Origin: Tubiluchus corallicola
Taxonomy: Eukaryota; Priapulida; Priapulimorpha; Priapulimorphida; Tubiluchidae
Reading direction: 5' to 3'
Assembly (NCBI GenBank): GCA_030141605.1
Contig: JAQGDQ010000219.1
Span: forward strand, 1-64,000
Length of the DNA: 64,000 bases
A program made the translations under genes and the position numbers. The notes under the pieces are model-generated. The model did not search any database, had not been told where the DNA came from, and worked only from the letters and a program-made list of their open reading frames with translations. Positions 49,601 to 61,600 of the stretch are shown here, in pieces (positions within the stretch are counted from its first letter, which is position 1; every line of letters begins with the position of its first letter).

Positions 49601-52600
49601 AAGAGACTGCAGAGTTGATCCCAAATCAGCGCCTCCCCCAACCAGAACCAGCCCATGTGTGAATGAGGTACTCCATGCAAGGTCGTATGATCGATTTATA
49701 AAAGTAGGATGTAGCTTCAGAAGTTAGATAACTATGGGCATGTTGAAAGCTTCTTACATTTTATGTTTTTGCCCACTTTTGTAATTCTCCCATCTAGGCT
49801 CAGCCCAGAACATAAGTCAAGGCCAAGCAAGTGGACCTAAAACTGACCGGAAAAAGAATAAACGCCTTATTTGTATAATTATAGTAGGCCTTGCTGTTAA
49901 TTACAACTTGTAATCTATGATTATTGAGATATGATAACGTAACAGATAGAGTTTGCTGCACTTATGTCATATGATTAAAGTTTGTGGACTACTAACTTGT
50001 AATGCTAAGAGATATTAAGTGTTGCTGAGTGATTAAGGGTAGCAGTGGAGAGTAGAGCAAAAGGTATGCTGTACATCAGCAAGAACATTGTTATGGGCCA
50101 AGAAATGTAACAGATGCTCATTTAATTTGGCTTCAAATCTTTACTGGGCACAGGCTAATAGGGCAGTAACGGTTATGTTTGTTGGTTGTTTGGCTTATAA
50201 TAGTTTTCGCAACTACTTACCGTGTTCTTCTCGAATTCACCTCTTTGTACAAATTTGCTAAATTTGTTAACTTTTACAGGAATGGTATTGGGAAACTAAG
50301 TGCAGGCAAGTAAATCAAATGGCAAACATCACAAACAGAAACTCAGGGCAGGCATTCATTAGAAGAGATGTTAGTGATTCAGTTCAAGCCATTTTGATGG
50401 ATTACCAAGAAAAACAATATAATGTAAGTGGTTTTGAAAAATTTCATTACTTTTTAAGGAAATTTGCTGCAGTAGCTGTCAGTCAGTTAGCCAAACCGTT
50501 AGACATATGTCTGTGGAATAAAAATTACAGACATAGTGAGTGCTGCTATTTATTTTGAAAATTAGGCCTACATTTCATCTGCTTCTTATAGCCATTGCCA
50601 AACCAAAAAGTGTTTGGTCAAAATAAATAAAATGAATCCAGAAGTGAAACATGCAATTATAATCACAACTATTATTATTAGCAAGGTGATCCTGGACCAC
50701 AAAGGTGGCTTTTTACTTTGAATCATTCTGTAAAGGTTGCTGGTTATCCCATTAAAATTTATAAAATTATATTTACACAATTTTTTCTCCAGTTTTACAC
50801 ATTTTCTTAGTTATAATTTGGGTTGCTTCTAATGTGGTAGCAACGTGATGGTCCATAATAACAACTCATAATAGCTGTCAGAGATGGTGTCACCTTTGTG
50901 GCAACTGTTTATATACAGGATTGTTTCATTTGCAAATGTATTGTGCTTGTTTTGTTTGCAACAAGTTTTTTGTTGAAAATGACTATAGTAAAAGTGGCCA
51001 AAGCAATTCTCAGTAATTTTTTAAATAAATGTCTAAGGTCACTGTATTTGTAACATCATAGGTGTTTTTGTTCTTGATAAAAATGGAGATTTCTACAGGA
51101 AAAGAGTTTGTACCACGGTGAGTTTTATGTATCATTTTTTTAAGTGTGTGACTAATTTTTTTCTTATGCTTGCACACGTTGTTTATATCATGATCATTAA
51201 TTAATGTTATCTATTCTGTTTACAGCAAATGGAGACGGAAGGGAGGTTTGCAGACAAGGATGAAAGTGCAAGGGAGGTGTGTTTAGCACAAATCAAGGAG
51301 AAGCTGTGTGATCTAGCAAGGTCACATAGCAATGTCTTAATTGGTACATTAATTCTTGACGGATTTCTGATTCCAACTGAAGAACAGCTCAAGGCACTGC
51401 GCATAAATAGGAGTGGTACGCACTGTACTTATTATTGGACCTCTACCTGAGTTTGCCGAAATTTATTTTATGGCATGGTAGAATAGTCTGAGACTATCTG
51501 TACTGGCATATTATACATTGATGACATTTAATTAGATTAAAATTAAACTCACTGTGCTTGTCTGGCAACATAATTATTGCACATTCAGCAAATACTTGTT
51601 GAGGAATTTTTGTCCAGTTGTAGAGCTTAGAAACTAAAGTAATCCTGTGCCATCATGTGCAAAAACAAATTGTAGCTTGTTTACAGTACTTTGAAAAACA
51701 CAAACGGCTCTAATAAAACATACATTGTGTTTATACTTGATGCAATTTTTAATATTCATTGCATAGTTTTTGAGAAATTATGTCTTTATGAAAAGTAAAT
51801 ATTCTAATAGGTATTTAAATTTCTGTAACTAATATCCATCGGTTACAGTTTACAGCACCTTTGTAATTTTAGGGGGTATTTAAAGTAATTCCTTTTGTCA
51901 AGGAGGAACTTGGAATTAAAATTAATTTCCTTTCGTAGTTTCTTCTCGAGTTAACTTTTGCGAATTTTTACTTTTCTATCCTAATTAGGCTAGGAGCTCC
52001 TCAAAAAAGCAAAGTTTGTTGTTGCCTGGAACTTTTAAATGGTATCATCTATTTTAGGCCTTTTGTCATGGATTATTTTGTGCATGACGTAGAAACTAAG
52101 CTTCTCTTAGTAAATAGTGTGTACTTTAGTATGCATACAGAACCTATCTTGTTAATGCATAATTTAACATCATTTGGATTTCAATATACAATTAGATCTC
52201 ATTATAACCTTCCCTCCCCCTTTATAATGCCAACCTCACTTAACCCCTGCATTTTTGGCAAAACATAATGTCTGCATTTGCATTGAGGTGTATGTATTAA
52301 AACACCTTATTATAATGCCTAACTCACTTAATGCCAACTTTTTTCCAGTCCCAATGTAGATAGTATTAAAGAGGTTTGAATGTAAAAGACATTTCTAATT
52401 GTTATCTGGCCTGCTCTTGCCCAGTATAGTTCATAAGCTACTTTACACGTTAGATTCTTATCTACATCACCATGTTTACAACTAGCTAATGCTTTTATTC
52501 TGTTTTGTCCCTAAGTAGAAAAGCTTAATTGCATGTGCAATATTGCCAAAGATTTTAACACACGATTATTTACAGTATTTATACAATACACAAGTTTTTG

Positions 52601-55600
52601 ATATACGTTTTGTAATTTGAGGCTTAATAGATAGAGTATTAGTGATATGAAGGGTTAATTTGGAATGTGATTTTCTTGGTCTATCTAATAAACAAACATA
52701 AGGCTTTTCTGCATTCAACTTCTAATGTACATTATTTAAATCAAATAAACTATCGTAAAACAAGCAACATTAAACTAAAAATAACTTCAGCATAATTAAT
52801 ATGTTGTGAGCATTCTTGATAAAAACAAACTTATGACTAGGCAAGCAGTAATATTTGCTTATTATAATGGACAAGAATTGACATTTTGAGAGAAGTTCTT
52901 TTAAACATACACCTTCACATTATCCCACTTGTTATTATGGCATTTTTTACACGAATTTTATGTACAATTACCATAAATATAGTAAGAATCATATTGCATT
53001 GACTTGTAGAACAATTATGAAATATGGATTTTGATTGTAGTTTTGTCTAATGGATTGTCTTTATAATTTTTTATTTATATTTCAGACATTTACAATGATG
53101 AGTACAGTCTTCCAGCAGCCCTATTGAGGTTTTGGAAGCCTCTGCTTTATTTGTTACATCAACTCAACTTTACACTTATACTTGTACAAGAACTGTTAAC
53201 AAGTTTAAATAGTGACCATGTTTCCTTACTTCGTCAGCGACTCATCTTAATGTGGGTAGCACGCATTCTCAATGACTGCTGTTGGAAAGGTAAAGTACCA
53301 CCAGTTTTTTTTTGTCATGCAAATAGATTACCTTTATTGATAATGTAGTTTTTCAAAAAGCCTAAACTTGCTTCTTTTAGGATAGCTGTTAAAAAGTCTT
53401 TGAAAAATCTGTTCATTTGTCATGTTTAGTACAAAAATTACTTTATTGATTGCTTCTGGTGCAATGCTTAGATCAGGGGTTCTCAACCGCGGGGGAATTC
53501 CCCCCCCCCACTTGGGGGGAATGAGCCACCTCCAGGGGGGAACAAATGGGTGGAAAAATAAAAAATATGTAGAAAAGCAGAGAAAAAAGTACAGAAAGCC
53601 TTCACAGCTAACGCAACACACCCTCCCGCTCAAGACGTTTAGGTCTCTGAATGGCTGCCTGAGACAGCAGCACAGGGCGAGTACCCCACTCACTGGCCTG
53701 ACCACACATGGCAGTGAGTGAAGCGAGCTCTCTCTCTCTCTTGCTCTTGGCTAGCATACTACAGATAAAATTAATTTGGTCGTGTTTTGCTCCTTTGTTT
53801 TGATTGTGCCCAACGTTTATTGATAAATGTATATACTCACCATTCTAATAACTGAGTGACTGAGTAATGATTTGAGAGTGGCACTCTCAGTCACAACCCC
53901 CGACATCAAGAAAATCGTGTCCTCAACAGGAGCAAGAGTCACATTGAATGTGGTGACCACAGATTGCATTATTATTCATGAATAAAAAAAATATCGAAAT
54001 TAAAAAAAATTGAATTAAAAAAATGCATTTTTCATTTTGTTTGTGGGCTAGGGGGAAACGAGAATGTCTTAGATATTGTTTTTAAAAATGAACATGAAGC
54101 CAAATTGATCCTTATCAACAAAATCTAGTGCAACTGCCATATTTTGACTGCTTTAATTAAAACAATACAGGACTTGTATTGCATCTCGTGTATAATTAAA
54201 GTAGTGCCTCGTAATTACTTTAAATCTGTTTAACCTTTTCTGTTTAAAACAAAAATTAAGCAATTTATTTTTTACATATACCTTTTTGATAAAATTGTCC
54301 TAAATCGTTTAGCATTTGACTGCGTTGTAATTCTGGTTAATGGTTAGCCCTATCTGATCTTGGTAGGTTTGTGGTTTCTTGTAATTATGATAACTATATG
54401 GTTTTATATGTGCTTTATTGCGTGTACCTTCTTTCAACTTTAATGTATTCCACTAGGTGCCGTTACTTTTCTTCATACATAATACATGTTCTTACAGGCT
54501 TACCATCCAGTGTACGACAAATGCATTTGTTCAAGCCAAGTAGTAATAACAAACAAGGCAACTGGAGGCCAATTCTGCATTTGGCTTTGAAACATGTTTG
54601 CCCCTTGACACCACATATGCTTCAATGGTAAAACTAAAAATTATTTTAGATAAATTTATAAATTATCTACTCGTACAATATCAATTTTTTGTATATTTTG
54701 TAAATTTGTCAGAATTGTGATCATAAATTAATAGTCTGACCACTTGTAAAATTTAAAGCAAAACTGTACCCAGTCTTAAACTGTAGGTCAAGGCATTCTA
54801 CTCTTTAAAATATGGAAAGAAAACAATTTTTTTCAAAAATGACTTACATGAAAGAATTATTACCACACAAACGCAATATCATGTTTACACCACTAGTTCT
54901 TCACTGTTATGGAACATTCAGACATAGAGACTTCTCTTGCAACTTGTTGCTCAACTTCTCTCTCAGAGTAAAATTACACGTATGAACGGCTTGATGACTT
55001 CTCTCACAACTTATTGCAAATCAACTCTCGGCAACTTTTGCTGAGTTTGTAATAAGTTGCGAGAGAAGTTGCCAAGCCGTTGACGCATGCAACTTTACTG
55101 TCAAGAGAGAAGTTGCACAACAAGTTGTGAGAGAAGTCTCTACGTCTGAATGCACCATTATATGCAGTTAGATAGACACTAACGCCTACCTTTCGGAAAC
55201 ACGTTGCACAAAAAAAACAAGTGCTGTCAGTTCAGAGGTGTTCATTTGTGATGTACTGCAAACGTTCGACAGCTCATGTGCGAGAACAGCAGTAAATTTG
55301 AATTTTTGTCTTAAAACTTGCCGAGTTTTAGTACAGTACACCAAATTTCTTACAGCAGTGCTGTACTTCAATTTTCACTTTTGGATACACGTGCAACAGG
55401 CTAATGGAACCTTTTTAGCTGTTAAAAATGTTTGTTTGTGATGTCATCGATTTTAATCTATTATGTGTATCAGAAGCGTTTTTACAGTACTATTGGTGTT
55501 AAAACGTATAGTTTTCACTGTACTTGAAAATAGGGTAATATATGAAAAATCATTATGTCTTCCTTTTAGCATCCTCAGTAATGTAAGTCTACGTGTTTGT

Positions 55601-58600
55601 AGTTACAGAGGCTAATTAAAAGACACAGGTAATGTAATAAGTTTCGTGGTTTCTGCAGTTTTTATTAAAGAATTTGTTGTAGCACAAAATCCTCAGTGTA
55701 AAAAGGGAAGTAAATGTTCTGAGTGGAATCCAGTGGTATGTCACTGAAATTTCTTTGCAGTGAGTCACAAAAATGATACATGTAGCAATAGGTGAGTTTC
55801 ATAATCTGTGTACTTTGAAATCCTCATAAAGATTTCCCTTTCGAGTAGCATGACTTAACATTAAAAAATTAAAACTGGGTAGCACTAGGTACAGGTTGTA
55901 GGCAGTATGTCATTGCTGTTAATTTCATCTCTTTTCTGGTGTACAAGTAAATAAGTTAACCTCTTTATTGACAATGTATGTACAAATAGTACAAAAATTA
56001 GGCAATTATAAAAATGTTGTAAACTCCAAATAATGGCATGTAATGAAAAAATGTGTACCATGTCTGAATTACAACAATACGGTAATATGCATATTCTGTG
56101 TGCAACCAAATGTGCAGTTAAATACCTCACTTAAACAATTAAGCATGGTGTATCGATTTCTTGCTGCTTATTTGAGCCCGTCAGGTCAAACAATTAGACA
56201 TGCTGCATTAATTTCTTGTAGCCTATTCAAGCTTATCAGACCAGTTCTGTCTAAGAAGAAACAAGCAGCATTGCTTCAGCTGACTAACATTCAATGCCAA
56301 AGTGACAGCTTGGTCAAAAACCCAGGTAAAAAAATCGAAGAAATAGTGCTGAGTGGTTCAGAATCAGAAGGCGAAAAAATTGATGATGAAAACGAAGTCA
56401 ATCAACGGTCCAAAAACGAGAAGAAAAATTCAGAGTCTCGCATTTACACCATTTCTGATCTCAAAGCACTATTGGACACACACTCATCTTCAATAGGTAA
56501 GTGCATCTGCTTTTACGTGTCAAAACTTGCTACTTGTTTAAAATTATGCACATAGATTTGACCACATAGCGTCAGTTTATATGATTTATATTGGGCGTAC
56601 CTGTGAAATTTAAAATACGATTTAAAATTCTGGTAATAGTTTATAAAATAATTAGCATTCAGGCTTCAAGTTACATATCTGACTTTGCTTGCTTAAGTAA
56701 TCTAACTCATATTTTAAGACAAGTTTGAAAACTGTTTATGGTGCAAAAGTGATCATTTAGAAACTGTTCACGTACTTATTGGAATACTCTTCCTCATGAA
56801 ACATGCAGGATCTTCAGTGATTTTAAATCAAAATGAAAACTTGACTGTTCATTCTTAGGCTAGTCGGTACCATCAGTATCTTATTTTCAACCTATTTTCT
56901 CCTTTAGTCTGATTTTATCGTAAACTGAACTTTGCAAACAGAGTTTTTATTTATTTTTTATTATGAAGTATTTTGGAAAATCTAATTTTACTTTCAATGT
57001 CTCATCTTATGATATGGTAAATTGAATTTTGTAGTGTCATTTCTTACTTTTTGTTTTCTTTACTAATTGTATTTTTTATTGTGAACATACATACCTATAT
57101 ACATACATAGAAAGCCATATAAATTACAATAAACTTAAATTTAATGTAAGCATGTAAATTTTTTATTCATTCTGACACACACTGCAAGTTGCAATCCTGC
57201 ACTTAATGGCAGAGCCTACTCATTATGCTGATGGTTGTGCCAGGACTAAAACTTCACTAATCATCAAGGTTAATCTTATAAGAGAGGTAATGAACCTACA
57301 GAAATGACAGTTTGATGAGTTATCCATGAAAAGATAATAAATCTAACCTTTTATCACGAGCTTGGTAAATTTTGAACTCTTGTTTCTGGTATACAAAGAA
57401 TATGCTATATTCCGGTTAACTCAGTTGGTCATTTGATGGACTGCCATTTTTAGACTTATGTTGGCTATCCTGATTTTCTGTACCTTTAAATTAAGCCACT
57501 CTAATGATGGGCAGTCAAAGTTATTGTTAGCATGGGAACCCCAAGTACATGTAATGTGGCTGTTAGGTACCAGACTGTTATGCTCCCTAGGAGTGGAATA
57601 AATAGGCCCAGATCAGTAAACCAATTTGCAAAGCTATGCAAAATATGTATAATACGGAAGTTAGACTATAACATGCGTCTTTGCATTTCTTGTGTAATTT
57701 GTTTTGGGAAATTAACAAACAGCATTTATAAATATTAGCAGCAGCGTTAGTGAAATAAGCAAAGCAGTCTGACTATCTTACTGCATGGCATGTTACTATG
57801 TAGTTTAAAAATTAGTAGCACATTTCTATAGTGTGACTAGAGCTATAATTGCTTTAAGTGATTTAAATGAACTGAAATTAAACACAAAACAAGTTTGGAC
57901 AAATATAAATGTTTAGCATTTAAAAACTTCTAACACTCCAGATTTTTTAACCATATTGGTATCCAGCTCTCGGTGGCTGAGCATAGTGGGACTAGGACCT
58001 AGCTCACGCCATCAAAGATACTTCTCTTAAGATAAGACACTGAACCAAAAGACATGCCCTATCCACTTTTTGATGTGCGAACAACATCAAGATAAACAAC
58101 TTTTATGGAGCAACTATAACTTATGTGTCAGTTTTATTTCAAAACTTTGCTACATTCAGAATGTGGGCACGATTTTAAGCAATGACAGTCGCAAGTAAGA
58201 ACTGGATGACATCAATGATCATTAACCGCTAATGTGGTCATTACCAACAGGTGTTGAAGCCATTTACAGCCTGTTGTCACTAGTAACGGACATAAGGACC
58301 ATTAGCAGATTAATAATTTTAATTAGAAAAGTAATTTAAAATTTGATAACTCCAAATTATCTTATCGTTTGGGTATACACATTGAGTCATTTCAATGTTT
58401 TCCTCATTGTCACGTTTTGTCCCAGTGCTATTTGCGTTAGTTATGCATGTTATTTTTACATGTACTCTTATAATTATTCATTTTATCTGTACTTTCTTCA
58501 CGTGTCCTTGACATATTAACTCTTTGGTTTAGTGAATTTAAGTTGTAATTGATTAATTATTATTAACATAAGCGCACTTAACACACTGCTATTTTGAAGT

Positions 58601-61600
58601 AGCAGAAGAGAACATGCAATGTTGGTGCTTGACATCACGTAACTGGGGCAAGTACTATTTTTAGTGACAGCTGCTGTATGCCCCCACTGCATACATAGTT
58701 CAGCTGTTTATTTTCACATTCCTTCGCCCGTTTCAACCTATATTGGTGCCCCTTGGTATTAAAAAAGTTTCTTTCATTTGTAAGCCAAGTTTAACATTTT
58801 TACTGCATTAGTTTTGAAAACAAACCTGTATATACAGTCAAACCGTCTGGTACAGTGTACTGAAAAAATGTTTGAGTGAAAATGTATTAAATACTGTAGT
58901 AAATTCCGAGGTTTTCGCACCTTTTCAAAAATGAGTAAAAGTATACCCCAGGTGGGACTCGAACCCACAATCCCCGGTTTAGGAGACCGATGCCTTATCC
59001 ATTAGGCCACTGGGGCAAATGTAGGATTAAGGACGTGGGTTGAATTGTTAACTCTGGAATCGAGCCAAGAAACATAATGAGCAAAATGGCAGCAAACCAA
59101 ATTCACGGAATTCTTTAGGGCAGCAACAAACTAGAGCATCTCTCGCGGAGCGTATCCACCCCAGTCTACGCCAACCGTTATTGATCGCGTGACTAGACAT
59201 GAGCTGGTTTTAGTTGCACGTCGCGTAACATGCAACTCGTTTACCTAATTTATCAACTGCAGATGGCGCTATGTTACTTCGTCATTCCCTGAAAATAATT
59301 AACAACGGGTAAACGCCGGAGTGTTTTATTCATAGCAGACGCAACAAACTTGTGCCGCCGTGTGGTGTTTGCGTTACAAAACTTAAAACATTCGATTAAA
59401 AACAACAACCGTAGTTTTCATTTTATATTAGCACGTGACAGATCCAACATGAAAATAATAGAACACAGACGCAGTTAATAGCGTGCATGTGTATAAAGTG
59501 TTTGTACCCTGGTACCTCTTTTTTCATAAAATTCCAAGAACAAGGACATTGAAGTTTAAATAAATGACATTTTCATGCACTATTTTGCAAGCACATTAAC
59601 TTTCAATGTTCGCAGATTTGGTAGACGAAAATATTAGCTATTTAAAGTTAATTACGTGAAACGGCCTGGGAATTAACGTCATGCTGTTTACTGAGTGCAC
59701 AATCGTTTCAGCAAAAATACCCTTTTCAACATTAACTTGAGCAAAAAGACAATCACTAATCATTTATGATACAGGAATAATTTCAGTGTTAAAATGGAGT
59801 TTTTTTTGCTAAAACAATCGTCTGCACTCAATAAACTGTATATTTAAAGTTACTTAAACTTTTTTTTTGTTGCAGTTTCTGATAAAATAGCAACTACAGC
59901 CACATGTATTCAAAGCAAACGATTTATCAAAAACTGCAGAAACGGTCAATGGGAAGTACACAAAGGTTAGTTGATTATTGTTGTGAACTAAGATAGTACC
60001 TAATCAATTTTGCAAGACCCAATTACGTGTAAATCTATTGGAATCGGTCCACAGTATTTGCTTGTAGAGCTAGAGGCTGCACTGCTTGCAGATCCACCTT
60101 GGTTGAGGATTCTGGCATCAGCTGAGGCCTTTTTCTTAACTAATATTTTGTAGGTCATTTATGAAATTAAGCTGTAATGTTTGGTCACTTGAACTTGGAT
60201 CTGTCATAGAGAATAGCTATATTAGTGTAAATTACACAGTTCATTGCTGTCGGCAGGTTTCCATGACAATTCAGATTTGTTCAAACAATGCACAAATATT
60301 TGTTGCTCAGCACTGCCGTGTATATGTTCTAAGTTCATTAAACTGCTGTAGAGTATTAGTAATAATACTTTATACACATTTCTAACTTCTTGTATGAATG
60401 CCTAGACCTTAGCAAAATAAATGTACTGTAGTTTTGTAAATCGGTAGCATTGGATACTGACAGTTTTTTCTTTTAATTAAAAAGGGCGGCTGCATTTACT
60501 TAATTCACTTCATCAGACACAAACTTGATTTATTGCATTAACTAGCAGAAAATGTGGATTGGACTAAATATGCATATGGAGGTACAGCACCTAATCTACC
60601 TTGGGATACAGTTCTTCATCTGCCAAGTTCTAGTGTACTTTGCAATGATGTTCCCTGCCAGAGAGGAATAAAGAGGAAAAGCATAACAGAACAGCTGGAG
60701 ACAAAAATTAGGAAAACATTATCTAAAACCTGTCCACTACAAAGGTAGACTATAGAGATTAATTATCAAAGGCCTTATAGAGCTCTTGTTTTCTTAAAAT
60801 TAGCTACTGCAAGCTTATACTAATTATCACTGATCACATTAACAGTTTTGTCCACGAGGCACAACGCTTAGTCTGTAAAAATTGTCAGCCATGTTTGAAG
60901 TACAAAATTTCGCATATTCTATTTCAGTGAGAAAAATAGTTACGCATGTTCATGCTTTTATGAGTTCTATCCTCTAGAAAACCAAAACCAGTTTAATCAC
61001 TCGATCGGATCACTGAAAGGATCATGCCTACGTGTGGTCACTTCTTCCCACAAGTGTACACATAGATGTCCTATGTAGAAACTACATGTTTGACTGTGTT
61101 CACCTAAACTAGGTGCAGGTAGCTAAGTGTAGTAGTGCATAGCAGGTATAAAGTTTGAATTTTGCTGTTGCTCAAACATTTAGAATCTTCTAAAAAGACC
61201 ACTATGCAAAGTGAAAACATGTACAGTTGTCGATTTTCGATTTATCGAATACAACGTGGCAACTATGAATAAAACCAGCAATAAGAAATTAGGTTAATAC
61301 AGCTTTAGTGTACAGTACTATACATAGAGGTCTGAATTACAACCAAAGTACCTTACAGCCTTCAGAGCCAAATAAGGTGTAAGTCGAGAATCAGCTGTTT
61401 GTAGAAATTGCACATTTTCTGGCGATTTGCATGACCTCCAACGGTAACTTGAATTAGAATTCGATCAGTTGTCAATGACCAGTCAATTAATTTCACCTAG
61501 TTCACACAATTTTAGGTCTTGCTGTTTTGGTTCGAACAGTTTATTCAAAACAGCTATCAATTTTTGTAAATAATTTTTCATTTCATAGTTTGCTTAGTTA

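Noticed and set aside
53334-53721. 99- and 123-codon overlapping ORFs
   Set aside because: They lie in a GC-rich hAT-like element, antisense to each other.
56043-56117. Upstream extension of the LAS1L long exon to an ATG
   Set aside because: It lies before the acceptor and is intronic; open by chance.
60745-60748. TAG after LQR as the sole LAS1L stop
   Set aside because: AAAG|GTAGAC is a usable donor and the exon at 61682 continues the frame perfectly, so the longer C terminus is preferred, though the short form remains possible.
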